Assembly: GCA_030620095.1 (NCBI GenBank) | Contig: JAUTXW010002365.1 | Span: 310,001-374,000, forward strand | Length of the DNA: 64,000 nt | Direction: 5' to 3' | DNA from: Kuschelorhynchus macadamiae | Lineage: Eukaryota; Arthropoda; Insecta; Coleoptera; Curculionidae | Shown here: positions 21,985-34,194 of the stretch, piece after piece | Layout: every line of letters begins with the position of its first letter | Numbering within the stretch: position 1 is the first letter of the stretch | Translations under genes and position numbers: made by a program | The notes under the pieces: generated by a model | The model's input: the letters and a program-made list of their open reading frames with translations, nothing else | What the model was told of the DNA's origin: nothing | Database searches by the model: none

Positions 21985-23215
21985 CAATTAAAATTCTTCC
22001 AGCTGATAAAGGTAATGCAACTGTTTTAATGGATTTTACAGACTACGATCAAAAAATAATCTCACTTATAAACGAAAACACTTACTCGAAATTAATTAAA
22101 AATCCAATAGAACACATAGAAAGACAAATATACACTATGCTTAAAAAACATAAAAACCAATTTATAGATATTGAACGCTTCAAATTAACAGTACACCAGA
22201 GTAAAACACCACATTTCTATGGGGTACCAAAAATTCACAAACCAAATATACCATTAAGACCAATAGTAAGTAGCGTAAACTCACCGACATATTATTTAGC
22301 TACGTTTCTTTTAAATATATTAAAACCGCTAGTAGGTAACACTAATTCATATACAAAAAATTCACAACACTTCCTTGGGAAATGGTTTATTATTCAAATA
22401 AGTATAAATAATACACTGGTAAGTTTTGATATCGTTAGTCTTTTTACAAATGTACCTGTAGATGAAACTTTAAACATAGTAAGAAATAAACTTGAAAATA
22501 ATAACAATCTTAGTGACCGTACATCATTAAACATTAATACTATTCTAGAATTACTAACTTTTTGTATAAAAACCACTTATTTTTAATACAAAAACGCATA
22601 TTACCAACAAAATTTTGGCATGGCTATGGGTCTCCTTTATATCCTTTACCAAGTAATATTTTTATGGAAAACTTTGAGTTAAATTATATTGAAAATTACG
22701 ATCATAAACCACTTATTTGGTGGTGAACATGACGATCAACATTTAAATAATTTTTTATATCATATTAACACCAAAGAACCAACAATTAAATTTACTATTG
22801 AAAAGGAAACAAACCAACAACTTCCATTTTTAGACATACTTATCAAAAAAGACATACACAGTTTTGAAATAAAAGTATACAGAAAACCTACACACATAAA
22901 CCGATACTTAACTTTTTACTCAAATCATCCAATCATGGTTGAGTTGTAAAAAGTTTATATGATAGAGAAAAAATAATTTGCAAAGATCAAAATTTTATTA
23001 AAGAAAAAAATTTTATAAAAGATGTTTTAAATCAAAACAATTATCCTGATGATTTCGTTGAAAAAATTTGAGAACCTAAAAGACAAAAAAATCCAAAATA
23101 GACCAGTTACAAACCTCTTTATACCATACATAAACGTAAACGTTTTAACATCAGAACAATCTTTCAAACACAAAATACACTTAGAAGCAAACTTACAAAA
23201 ACAAAACGTTACAAT
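21985..23215 (+). pseudogene. Penelope-like reverse transcriptase
   Basis: The frame reads TIKILPADKGNATVLMDF at its start, then FYGVPKIHKPNIPLRPIVSS, then VSFDIVSLFTNVPVDETLNI, which are hallmarks of Penelope-type RT. After a stop at about 22586 a degraded GMAMGSPLYPLP motif is seen. The segment that should carry the catalytic Tyr-Val-Asp-Asp is missing: KPLIW is joined out of frame to GGEHDDQHLNNFLYHIN (about 22720). Downstream, NQQLPFLDILI, YRKPTHINRYL and QNTLRSKLTKTK are recognisable in changing frames. No GIY-YIG endonuclease is found before the terminal repeat. The copy cannot encode an active enzyme. Confidence 0.88.
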
Positions 23216-23221
23216 GACATT

Positions 23222-23454
23222 TTGTCAGAGATTAGCCATTCTGGTTATATTTCTGATACTAAACATAAGAAATATTCTGCTTTTTGTTTTTTTTTGTAGG
23301 TTTGCTGAAGGCGGGTGTAGACTCTCTCCCAAAAGGTCCAGAAAACAAACATTTTTCAGTGTCGTTCCTCGGGTACCTTCATAGTGTATCCAAAACCTAA
23401 GACTGTCTATTGATTTTATAAGGTAAATAATTTTTTTATTTACAGATTTTATTA
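23222..23454 (+). repeat. Penelope-like terminal repeat, right copy
   Basis: The inverted partner of 18300-18530. It starts at the phrase TTTTGTCAGAGATTAGCC and ends TTTACAGATTTTATT at the target duplication. Confidence 0.88.
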
Positions 23455-23467
23455 AACCCTTTCCATA
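23455..23467. repeat. 13-bp target site duplication, right copy
   Basis: AACCCTTTCCATA, identical to 18224-18236. Confidence 0.88.
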
Positions 23468-24639
23468 TTGGTCCAACTGGCGACTATAATATGCCTGTTG
23501 ATCCGGAACTTTTGGAAGATATAAGTTCTTTTCCATATCGAGCGGTAAGATGAGAATATTCGGATTTGGATATTTAACAATGCTAAAAAATGCATTAGCT
23601 CAAAGTTTATGAACTCTTTTAGTAGAGATCAAAGTTTGTTTCTTATTTGCGTCGTTCTATTTGTTTAATCGTTCGTTTAACTCAAGGCACATATCAGTTC
23701 GAGCACCTCCAAATCCCTAATTAAAATTTAAAACGAATACATTTCTGAAAAATGACCTTTTTATTTTTTCTTGATCAGCTGCCTGTGCAGCTGTAGAACT
23801 AAGAGACTTTTCTTTGCAATAATGCGACTCTACACACTGCAGAGAGCAAATAAACTTGGTTATAGCTTGTTTCTTATCACGAAATAATTTGTCTTTCCTG
23901 TTGCCACCTCTTCGCTCACAGGCGTTGTTCTCAGTTAATGCAAATTGTTAGGCAATATAGGACAGACACTCTGGCCCTACTTATATGCAAAACTTTGAAA
24001 AATACATTTTGGCATACAGGCACAAAACGACGATCTGAACTTCGTGTAAAAAATTTTGTCTGAACTACTAACTAGGCCTTGTGCGTTTTGGCGGTGTAAG
24101 TTACATAAATTTAAGACTGAATTTGTTTTGACTTATTTTAGTACCGTTTCTATAAAACTGTTTGTAAAATTCCATCAAATCATTCATTTTCAATGTAGCG
24201 TACATAAATGCTTTGGAATTGTGTTTACACGTAGGAAACTCAGATAGTTCCTTGCCAGAATACTTAAAACAAAGACACCCAGCTTTAGATACGTGGCTAA
24301 TAACTAGATTTTCCAATTTTAAATTTTGTTGCGAAAAAGAATGTATCAAAACTATGTCCGAACGTAACACAGTGATATTTTACTTCATTGAAAAATACAC
24401 AACAGGAAGATACGATAGCATGGGGTAAAATTCAAAATATTTTGGAACTAAAATTTAGAGATCACAACTTTCGGCAGAAATCGGCACGCCTCCATACGCC
24501 ACTGACAATAACAATTACAGGTTATGACTAGCCTAACCTAACAATCTACTTCCATTTCAAAGGTTGTTTGATTCTTTTTTCGAGTTTTTGTAGGAGTAAC
24601 TGGCGATGCAGAGACACTTGAAGATGCACTAATATTCAT
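23468..24639 (-). pseudogene. Transposase-like gene, N-terminal part
   Basis: On the minus strand an ATG at 24639 opens MNISASSSVSASPVTPTKTR and stops at 24538. Family-like blocks then follow in shifting frames: KMNDLMEFYKQFYRNGTKIS, LTPPKRTRPS, ERRGGNRKDKLFRDKKQAI, SLQCVESHYCKEKSL, FNGFG-like (about 23712), and DMEKNLYLPKVPDQQAYYSR just before the target duplication. The block order matches a conserved transposase-like family whose C-terminal half lies at 17680-18223. Stops and frameshifts are frequent, so this was probably an old, dead copy when the Penelope-like element inserted. Whether the break after the first exon-like segment is an intron or decay is unclear. The superfamily is not assigned. 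Confidence 0.7.
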
Positions 24640-25685
24640 TTTTTACAAAAAGAAAAACAGAAATAAATGATTAACAAGGACTTGTTCAGACAGCTGCCTC
24701 GAAAACACTATCATTGCATGTAGTTACGTGACCCTTTCGCACGCCCTGATTGGCTACTATGGAGATTGATGCTTTTGAAACCACGGTTTTAAAGGAGATT
24801 GCCAGTATTGATACAAATAATAAAGTTGGGTTCCGACAAATTACGGTAAAATGCTGGTTTTGATCTAATTAGTGTTACTAGGTTATAGGAAACTTAAAGA
24901 AGAATCAGACGGTATATCTAACTTAATTTTCCTTGAAAGTGGAAATAGCCGACTTTGATTCTAATAGTCTTCAATATTAAATTTTTAACGCCGGTCTGTA
25001 ACTCTGAAAAAGTGAAAAATTACAAAAAGGTATACTTTATTTTAATTATTGCAACTAATAATAAAATTATAAGATTAACTCAGTGCTTTACCGATTGGGT
25101 TAAAATTTATCAATATTATATATATATTCATATTTTCTTTATTAATATGAAAAAAAAGTCGTAATTTTAAACAATAAATTGGTATTTCTGTATTTTATTC
25201 ACGTTGCTTTTTACTGAAAATTTTAAAAATATGGTTGCCAATTAAAATGTTGTTGCCTTCGACGCGGCTATTAAAATTTAATGGTTACAGTGTGTATTTA
25301 AATGAGTTAAATTTCGTTTCCTTTTTATTCGTGATCCCAATATTATTTTTATGTTGATATGTATAAAGATAATAAATAACATATTTAATAATACCAGAAG
25401 GTTATAATAAAATATTTTAAATACTTTTGTCATTTTAAGTTTTCCGATGTTTCATTATGTCGATATTTTGTTCCGTAAAACTGGATGTGGGTTGGTCTCG
25501 CGGTTGACATTAAAAACTAATCTGTTTATCTCTATAGTATATCGCTCTCTTAAAGCAGGAGTATTCTAAGTCACATTTAGCAGTTTTACAGTAGACAAAA
25601 AACTCGATATCTTTAATATATTGTTTGTTTGCGGTACTTTATATATACGACTCTATTCTAATTCCTATTCATAAACCTAATAGCC
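24640..25685. other. Non-coding stretch, nothing recognised
   Basis: Its first 200 bases are less AT-rich and may be the 5' flank of the transposase-like element. The rest has no supported gene. Confidence 0.5.
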
Positions 25686-25689
25686 CTAA

Positions 25690-26900
25690 TATTTAAACTA
25701 AAAACTAGAAGAATGGTCAGCCATAGACTAACCTGGTATTTAGAAAACCACAGTAACCTACTACAAGAACAAATGAGTTTTAGGCAGAACAGGTCCCCAA
25801 TACATCTTCGGCATGCATATCTATAATACATTTAGCAAAAAAAAACCTCATATCACAGCAACATTCGTAGATATCACTAAGGCTTGTGATTGCATCAAAA
25901 GATAAGTTGTAATCAATATTCTAGATTCATGGAACATTTCCAGCAAACTCAGGACATTAATACATAAATCCATGCCATCTTTGTCATCGACAAGATAGAG
26001 TTAAAGTACACTATACTTATTCAGACATATTTCACCAAACTTCTCGCATTTCCTATACAATCAAATAGTTCAATACTAGTCCTAATAGCTATAGAAACTA
26101 TCTCCAACAAAAATATCAAAACATGTCTAAATGAACTTTCCCTCTGGGTTCAACCTAACGGACTTATCTTCTATTCATCAAAATGACATTGGACTACAAA
26201 CTTAACTGGAAACAAGACATAGAGCAATTAAAATGAAATGCAATACAATCGAACAATAATAAGTATGCTTTCAAAGACGAATTGGGGTTCGGAGAGATTT
26301 TCTCGATTAATAATTTATGAATTTTTATTGTTATCTAAAATAAATAACGACGCCATTATATACTCATTCTCATTCAAAACCTACCTAAAAAAACTAAATA
26401 CAATACACAACTTGGATTCATCGATCAGCATATACTGCGAATCAGAAATTTTCATACAGAAGAACCCATTTAATGTTCCATTATGCAGAATATTTTTACT
26501 TTAGATCACATATCCCACTACCATGATTTTTTTACCCAATCACATTAAACATATGTGATATCAATATCCTCCATTTACTCATATCTAATATAAAATACAT
26601 AAAAACCAACTCGACATGAATTATTCTCCTATATTTAATAATGATTCATTTCTTTTACTTCCATGAAATTTTTCTCCAATAAATTCGAATACAAAACTCA
26701 CATCACTAAATGAACGTGAATATAACTATTCTATCTTAATTGCTACTATCAACAAATAATAGATAAACATACAAAAATCACAGATAAATTTCACTCAGTG
26801 GGAGCTGCTTATGTCGTGAAATCGTATCTTTTAACAACATAAGAACGCACAAGGATATAGCTAATACAAAATAACATACAAAAGACAGTAAAACACTTTA
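25690..26900 (+). pseudogene. LINE reverse transcriptase fragment, heavily decayed
   Basis: Scattered blocks read as the palm and thumb of a LINE RT: HRLTWYLENHSNLLQEQMSF, then KKKPHITATFVDITKACDCI (about 25840), then LDWKLNWKQDIEQLK-like sequence (about 26190). From 26238 follow SKTNWGSERFSRLIIYEFLL and KTYLKKLNTIHNL. Near 26780 KFHSVGAAYVVKS resembles the start of RNase H. Frames change repeatedly and the YxDD block is unreadable. The thumb resembles I-like and related RNase H-bearing LINEs, as in the element at 32-38 kb, but a specific clade cannot be given. Confidence 0.65.
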
Positions 26901-27482
26901 AGCTATGGTTGTCCACATAAATCTCAAGCAAAATCTAAAAATCAGTTTTATAAAGTAGTCGTCAAGAACCACTTTTCTTATCCTTTTACTCACGTGGCGT
27001 GGTATACACGGCAGGAATCGATTTTCAACTGGCGCTGAAATAACTCGCTTATTTCAAAATAAGTTTTAAATTATTAATTTATTAAATTCTAAGGTCAATA
27101 AATGTTTTTACAATTGTATTATTATACCATTTTTTGTTAAACTAAATAACTTACCCAGATATCATAAGCCCTTCAGGCAAATAAACGAGAGTCAAGTTAA
27201 ATGGAATTTTCTCAAAACATTGCAACAATAATTAGATCAAATATAAGTCAGTCGACAGCTTATGAGTTCATTGTATTCAGATGCGAGAATAACAGATGAA
27301 ACCTAAAAATGTCATTTGCGAATTTTAAAAACTCATATACAGGGCGATACGAGAGCTTTAAATCATGCATCATTTTTTCATATTTTGGGAATTTTCGATC
27401 GGGTGAAAAGCTACTAACTGAAGATGGAGGCAGGAAGTGGCAGCCAAACAAAACAAAATTTGTAATCGAGAAATCAGTCAGG
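26901..27482. other. Non-coding stretch
   Basis: No gene is supported. Short opposing open frames at 27260-27500 overlap on both strands and look like chance. Confidence 0.5.
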
Positions 27483-27509
27483 CCATTGGCTTTAAATTAA
27501 AGCCAATGG
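27483..27509. repeat. Perfect 27-bp palindrome
   Basis: CCATTGGCTTTAA, one central base, TTAAAGCCAATGG. It lies exactly at the left edge of a hairpin-headed repeat fragment. Confidence 0.95.
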
Positions 27510-28280
27510 TCAGGCTGTCTGCCTGTCAGTTCGCGGCGTAGCTTAAAAACTACTCATCAGAGTGACCTCAAATTAAACTAAGGGTCATGGGAATGAAGCG
27601 GTAATATTTTGGTAAAAATCCAATATACCGGAACAATATTAGTTAAAAAGATTATTACTATAAAAAACATGTTATCCAACTTCCTAAAATTTTTCACAAA
27701 ATCAAGTGTTACATAAGAATGAACTGGCTACATTTTGGTATGAATATAAGATAATAAAACAAAATCGCGGCCTAATAAAATATTTATAATTTCGGCCTGA
27801 ACAAAAATTATCATTAGCTAAATTTCAAATGTTGTACAAGCATTAAGTGTGATATAGAGATAAGCTGGTAAAGTTGTGGCACGAATTCAAGATGGCAGAA
27901 CAAAATGTCAATATTTTTTTCTAAAAATTAACGTAAAAAAATCTCATTCGGTTGACTGGACATTTTGCAGAAAAATTATACGTGATGTAGGGATAAACTG
28001 GTACGAATTCAACATAATGTATCAAAATGGCGGTGTGTGTCATTGTCTGTCAATTATGCTCAAAAATCAAGTGTGGCATAGGTAGAAACTGGTAAAATAT
28101 TAGTTGGAATCCAATATGATGGAACAAAATGGCGCCCAATAAAAATATTTGAAAAGATAGTATATGTGTTACTAAATGACTATGCACTGAACTACATTAG
28201 GTCACATTTCACCATTCCTAATAAAAGGAAGGATTCATAACGAGGGAAGTTCTGGGTCAAGGAAATTACCGATTTTTTTT
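27510..28280 (+). repeat. Hairpin-headed repeat family, 3' part
   Basis: It enters the family at the CTGTCTGCCTGTCAGTTCGC tract, continues through modules with CTGGTAAAGTTGTGGCACGA and AAAATGGCG words, and ends with AACGAGGGAAGT (28239-28250) followed by GGTCAAGGAAATTACCGATT. The head stem-loop is absent. Confidence 0.8.
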
Positions 28281-31200
28281 TAAGTTTAAAAGTGTCACAT
28301 CTGGAGTGCTTTCATGGTTTTAATTTTTTTTTGAAACATGTAGATTTTGACAAGAAAGTAAAGCAAAATGTGTATTTACATTTGATAAAAATTATATTGA
28401 ACTAAGATATAAAATAATAATATTACATAAAAAGTGTTGGAATAAGAAGTTTTCACAAACAAAAATTATTTAGAATTTCTTCGAGTAATGTATGGTATTT
28501 TTTCTACGACTTTTATATTTATTTTTGTATATGCATTTCAACACTAGAGTTGACAAATTATTTAAGAAATAATTTTGAAAAACTGAGTAAATGCTTTAAT
28601 TATGAAATAAAAACTAAGTAATTGCTTTAATGATAAAATAACATAAGTTAAAAGATGGCTTTGCTTGTTTAACTTTCTTTTGACAAATACTGTCTCTTAA
28701 AAACTATTTGTCAACATGGGTGTGTTATAAGGTACTTACCAACTTGTAGGAAAAAGAAATTACAGACATAAACTTGGTATTTAGGCTTAGTGTATTTCTG
28801 GCAGGAGTTTATATTTTGCATAATCAGTTAATTTTTGGCAGTTTCATTTTAAAAAGAACATGGCACAAATTAAATAATATTTCATATTTTAGTATTGTAC
28901 CATACCCCGCAAACTAGAGGGTAGCCAGAACGAGGATCACAAGTTGTATATTTTGATTTTTATAGTTTTAATACAAACATATTTCGAGCACCAAAAGTTA
29001 TGTAAACCGGTTTTAATATGAAGTATTTTATCTTAAGATCTAAATTAATAATCTAAGGCATCTTTTACATTTATGCAAGGAAACACATAAAATTAGCGCA
29101 TATTATTTTTTAAATTAGTAAACTTACTGTACAATAAATTAAACCTCAAAATAAAGTTTTGTTAATTAGAAAATTAAAAATAATAATCCTATTTTTAAAA
29201 TAAGTACTAGATGTCTTATCTTAGATAGAGAGGCCAAAAAATTAACAAGCAAAAATATTTTCGTTATTATTAATACTCTGATCATTCGGAACTTCTGCAA
29301 CTTTTAATCTAACGCTCTCGTTCAGGCATCAAAAGATAGGGAAAAAATAATAACCTCTTTTATCTAGAATGACATTTTTTTCAAAACCGAAAAACTTATT
29401 TTGATTAATTTTTATTTTTCACCGAAAAACGTCCCTTCGCGCCAAAATAAAAGATTTAAGGCTACGGCGATGAAGCACACCTCAACTATACGTAGAATAC
29501 AATTAAATAATGCAACTATCCGTGGACTAAATAGGCATGGTGATTTTTAACAGAATTTAGAAAATCAAATTTATGGAAAAAAATCTAGAAAAAATTACAG
29601 GCATAGATTTCTATACGTAGAATACGGGAAAAATAATAGCAAGCCCATAAAACATCAAAATAGCTTAAGAAAAAATAAAAACCAATTTCCCGGGAACTCT
29701 AATTTTAGCTGCTGCTTCTATATGTTTACGATCAAGGCTGCCAAAATTCAGAGATCCCCGAAAACCCGACTTTGCTCTCATTGGTCTAAACGTGCATAAT
29801 AGGCGGTTTTATCTGAAATTTTGCATTGCACACAGTTTTAAAGTAGAATTCTTGCTCGTGGGTTCGCCTAAGGATCGTGTGTGATAATAACCACGTATAA
29901 AATTTTCGCGAAGAAGATAAACAAGGTATGTGCTATTAGTCTGTCTGTCGCAAACGACGCTACTTAACAGTCTCTGTCATTTTCCCTTATTTGTGCTTAC
30001 TCATATATTCCAAATTTTTTGCAAGTGTTTTTAAAATATCCCGGCAAGCTTTTTAATTTGCTTTGTTGTGTGTTAACTTTGACTTTCAATTTTTTTAACT
30101 GTTGAACTTAATCATTTTTTTGTGAAATTTAAAATTTTATTTCAAAACCTTTGATAACTTTTATAAACATTTTGTAACTTGCTTGTGATAACCTTTTGTG
30201 TAATATTTTTTAATAGGTTTTTAAATGAAATTAACTGATCATACAATTATCGGCAAACATTAGTGCTATCTCATAAAGTTTCTCCAAGTTCTTGACCCTT
30301 TTGTTTATTGATCTGCTTAAACATATTTTGCTTTTCATAAATCATATTTGCTAATATTTATTTTTCAAACTTCGTTCTCAACTAACTGAATAATCTTTCG
30401 TAAACTGAGAGCTATATATTTTAATTTTTTAACTTGAACAAATCTCAAGTGATTGTTTTTTAACATCAAAAATATTCTACTTTAAGCTATCAGTGACATT
30501 CTCAATTTGTTAATAACAATTTAAATCTTTTAAGTTCTACCTCAAGGGGAAACTGCACTCAGTATTATGGATCATTTGCAGGCCTTCCGCCGCTGCAATA
30601 TTATGTTAAAACTATAAGAGATATGTATTAGCTTCCATATGATTTCAATAGGGAAATATGTATAGTTGAGCGCTAAATGCGATTTTTTATGAAAAAAATC
30701 AAATCTAGAATTATAAAATAGAAGTAGATTTGTCCATTTTCGACAATTTTTCGACCACTTTTTGACGCAAATGCCGTCGCATATAATTTCTTTTTCCACA
30801 AATGTCCAAATTCTTTGTCTACGTAACTGCAAAATTTGCAATGGTAAATCGTACTCATGTCTTTGTATTTCTGCAGTGAACCCTTTTGAACTCATTTTTA
30901 AACGAAATGTAATATAAATTGCCTACACATAACACATTTTTTTGAGGTCGGACGTGCAGGAAGTTTTTTCTAATACGTAGGTACCTTTTCATCTTACTTT
31001 GAACTTGACTAGACCTTGTCGCTAGTTTTTCACTTTTTGCGTGCAGTTTTCCGTTAAGTGAGTCGAACTTCTTATTCGAGGCAAACCATTTTTGTGACTT
31101 TTAAAGGTTCTTTTCTTAATTGGATGGTTCCTAGATTTATTTATCAGATAAAACTTGTGATATAAACTGCATGTACCCATAGTAGGAGATAAGATCAATT

Positions 31201-32189
31201 TAAGGTGTAGCTTCGAAAATACGATTTTTAATTAATTCAGTCTTGGCTCGCACAGCTACTGAAATTTACGAGCTCTCTTAGTAGTAGAGATCTAGATCTA
31301 GATCTGAAGTAAGTGCATTAGAAACCCGCAATTATTAATAACAATTCAATGTTTAAATTATTTTTATTTTACTGGTGTATGGTATTTAATGTGCATACAC
31401 ATGTGGTATTTTGTGAGTAATATATTTTAATAATTTTGCAAACAAACATTTTCGAGGCGTGTGGAACGCCGCGGTGGAATAAGTATTTTCTAACTTGTTT
31501 AAACAAAATTTAATTGTTGCTAACCTTTTTTGTAAAATTTTAACCTCGTTTCTTGACTGTCGTTGCCTTTTGTTTGTAAAAATCTTTTGACAGCTGTTGG
31601 ACTTTTTTGTCAAAAATAAACACCTGATTGCTACCTGACATAGTGATTAATCTATACTTTTATCTTTTATGAAAAAGTGAAGTGCCAATACACTTTTAAA
31701 AATTTAACCGTAAACCAAACTGCAAGTCCCTTGAAAGACTTAACGACAAGCTTTTAGCAAGTAAGTCACTTTTGTGTTAATGAAAAAACAAAAAATCATT
31801 AGTATATTAGTTGTGGTATTTTATCCACCCGGCGTCCACGTTAACAAAGGCTGAACAAATCGTACTTAATTTTAAGATATATGAATTTATCTTATTTATT
31901 TAAAAACAACAACTCACTTTCCCCCATAATGCCTTCCCGTCGCTACCCTCAGAACTGGTTTCACAGTTGTGAAATTTGGATAAAAAAACTAAAAAATAAT
32001 AAATAGCATATTTGGGCAGAAATCACTTTGCTCTGTTTTCCATTGAATAGGTCTAAATTTACGCCCAGCGACTTTTCTTCCCCTTTAAAGTCCCTAAAAC
32101 TCCCAATTTTTTTGAGGCGAGTGCCCATATTCCAGAGGGTAACCGGGTAAATGGTGTCGGGACCTCGGCTAATCCTTCGGGGTTAGCCT
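28281..32189. other. Long AT-rich non-coding stretch
   Basis: About 3.9 kb without a gene I can support. A minus-strand frame at 30572-30895 reads MSSKGFTAEIQRHEYDL, with an alternative frame YHCKFCSYVDKEFGHLW, which might be a transposon relic, but I do not recognise it. AGATCT words cluster at about 31287-31305. No tRNA or structured RNA was seen. Confidence 0.45.
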
Positions 32190-32191
32190 CA

Positions 32192-32920
32192 TGAAATAAA
32201 TACCCCATTAATAACAACCCCGTACCCTTGACTTTGACAAAGCACGAAACTAGTGCAAAAAGTTATAGTAACTTTAGTTATAAGCACGATAATAATGATA
32301 ATAGTAACCCCCGAAATGAATGTGAGAAACCGAAAAAGGAACAAAACAGTTTGAAATAGTAAATAATTACTCCCGCAGGGAGAAATCTCGTTGAAAATGT
32401 AATACTTCACGTAGGGCGTCAAAATTTTAATGACATGACTTTAGACCTGAATCAAAATATAAAAGACAATTCAAGTTATAAGTCATTTAGCCAACATTCA
32501 TTAGTGTCTGTTGATCATAGCACTAAATATAGTACTTTAAATTACAGCACGAATGTTTACAGTGGTACCCTGGAGGTACAGGATTTAATACCATTTAACG
32601 ACCTTCTGTCGAAAGAAATTTCTAAAAATAAGACTAATTAAATAAACAAACTCAAAACGCCGTTAAGACCGATGTTTCCGTTGGGATTTCTCACCATCAT
32701 CAGGTACAATTGCATGATAACATACCTTTAAGGAAAACTAATATAATTGATTTTAAAAAATTAACCAAAAATATTAACACTTCTTTCTCTGAGTTCACAG
32801 GTGACGCATGGAAGAGCCCAACTACAGTCCCTATTCGGCTTCTAAAGGCTTTCTGCTTAGTACAACTCATATCTCTAAAAAAACAAACTCTCGAATCGAA
32901 TCTTCCAAATTAAAAAAGTA
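32192..32920 (+). pseudogene. Uncharacterised Asn/Ser-rich frame upstream of LINE ORF1
   Basis: Successive frames look coding rather than random. The first, at 32192-32352, contains KHETSAKSYSNFSYK. From about 32432 comes MTLDLNQNIKDNSSYKSF to KEISKNKTN. A one-base shift near 32637 continues into VSVGISHHHQVQLHDNIPLR and FKKLTKNINTSFSEFTGDAW. Another shift at about 32811 would give MEEPNYSPYSASKGFLL. The composition is Asn, Ser and Lys-rich and no domain is recognised. It could be an N-terminal extension of ORF1, a separate 5' ORF of the LINE, or part of an older element underneath. Confidence 0.4.
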
Positions 32921-33074
32921 AAATTAATCACAACTTTTCGACTCTAAATCATCAATCATCAGATCATCATCTCTAATCGGAATACCCCTCAGGGGACCTT
33001 GTGTTGGACAAGATCCGACACAAAGGTTACGGGATACGACGCTCCCGGGGTCACCTGAGTCGTACACTAGTCAC

Positions 33075-33230
33075 AATACACAATCACACATCACTCACTC
33101 ACCCTCACCTACACACATCTACACACCCACACACACTCACCAACACTCCCTCCCACCCACACACACCCACACACACATGCATACACACAAACCTATACTC
33201 ACACATACAAACTCACATACTTACCTGGCC
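33075..33230 (+). repeat. CA-rich low-complexity tract
   Basis: CACACA/CACTCA/CACCCA words in the leader of the I-like LINE, just upstream of ORF1. Confidence 0.9.
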
Positions 33231-33262
33231 GTAGGTATAAAAGGCAAAAACAATATGCAATG

Positions 33263-34194
33263 TCAGGAACTCGCAGAGCCTCGGATATTGCACCCCCACT
33301 CCCCGATTTAGGCACAGGGTCGGGTGAAGGCAAGCGACATTGTCCAAAAAGAACTGCCAGTGACGGAAGTAGCGCTGTCAGCCTTACAGCGACTACTAAC
33401 CATTGGAATTCCTCCCCATAACCGGGACGAAACGTCCACGAACATATTCCCTTGAAATATATACAGTACGAGAGGAAGGAAACTTTACAAATATTTCCCC
33501 CTTCGTTATATATAAAGCATTAACTGAATTGGTTGGAGATTTAGAAAACGTTAAGAAACTTAGAGATGGAAACTTATTAATTTTTGCAAAAAACTCTATA
33601 CAAGCTGACAGAATATCTCGAATAACTAAACTTCAAGAATACGATGTCAAGGTTGAACCACACAGAACAATGAATGTTTTAAAAGGAGTAGTAACATGCA
33701 GTGACTTATTAAATTGTGAAGTTGATAAAATTTTAGACAATCTAAAAGATCAAGGTATTAAAGAAGTGAAAAGAATTAATACAAAAAAGGACGGAAAGCT
33801 AATACCAACTGCGAGTCTCATACTTACCTTTCTTAGTCATAAGCTCCCTGAACGAGTTCAAGCTGGTTGATATTCCTTAAAAGTTAGACCATATATACCA
33901 AAACCCCTTCGATGTTTTAAATGTCAAAAGTTTGGGCATATTTCACAGAGATGTAATAACACTCAAATATGCCCATCCTGCGGAAAGGAAGATCACTCAG
34001 GAATTAAATGTTCTCCCCTCCCATATGTACAAACTGCAATGGAGACCACTCCCCAAGGTATAACGGCTGCCCTATTTATAAATCAGAACTTGATACAAAA
34101 AATAAAGGATACAGAAAAATCTTCAATATTTTGAGGCCAGGAAAAAATATAGACTCCAAAATCCCAGCTTTACACAGTCTTATGCAGCCATAAC
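33263..34194 (+). pseudogene. I-like LINE ORF1 (gag-like, zinc knuckles)
   Basis: The ATG at 33263 opens MSGTRRASDIAPPLPDLG. After a shift near 33400 the main frame runs TGTKRPRTYSLEIYTVREEG to PERVQAG. It includes the conserved region EPHRTMNVLKGVVTC (pre-C2HC domain) that precedes the knuckles in this group. A TGA at 33868 replaces an expected codon, and the frame continues YSLKVRPYIPKPLRCFKC. Three CCHC-type knuckles are visible: CFKCQKFGHISQRC, CPSCGKEDHSGIKC and, after a one-base shift, CTNCNGDHSPRYNGC. The protein normally binds element RNA. At least two frameshifts and one nonsense codon make this copy inactive. Confidence 0.85.

Larger units (their letters stand above)
18237..23454 (+). 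mobile_element. Penelope-like element insertion (5.2 kb)
   Basis: A Penelope-type reverse transcriptase frame lies near the right end. The unit is bounded by a perfect 13-bp target duplication and by an inverted pair of terminal repeats of about 230 bp, with a 63-base tail (18237-18299) outside the left repeat. Inverted terminal repeats and a tail are known Penelope-like architectures. Between the left repeat and the RT lie a tandem array and a duplicated non-coding segment that are unusual for the family and may be later insertions. Confidence 0.78.

Noticed and set aside
23044..23070. CTGATGA...GAAA pattern resembling a hammerhead ribozyme core
   Set aside because: The intervening bases do not form a stem and the sequence is explained as Penelope-like coding sequence outside the terminal repeat.
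23440..23550. An exon-like frame on the plus strand (acceptor-like TTTACAG, then NPFHIGPTGDYNMPV, then donor-like GTAAGA)
   Set aside because: The minus strand of the same DNA reads KVPDQQAYYSRQL of a known transposase-like family, and the apparent acceptor is the end of the Penelope-like terminal repeat. The plus frame is a shadow.
30572..30895. Minus-strand frame of 107 codons, with an alternative frame suggesting a Cys-x2-Cys finger
   Set aside because: The spacing does not fit a C2H2 or other zinc finger I know, there are no neighbours supporting a gene, and two frames compete.
33001..33234. His/Thr-rich open frame
   Set aside because: It is the CA-rich simple repeat in the LINE leader read through.
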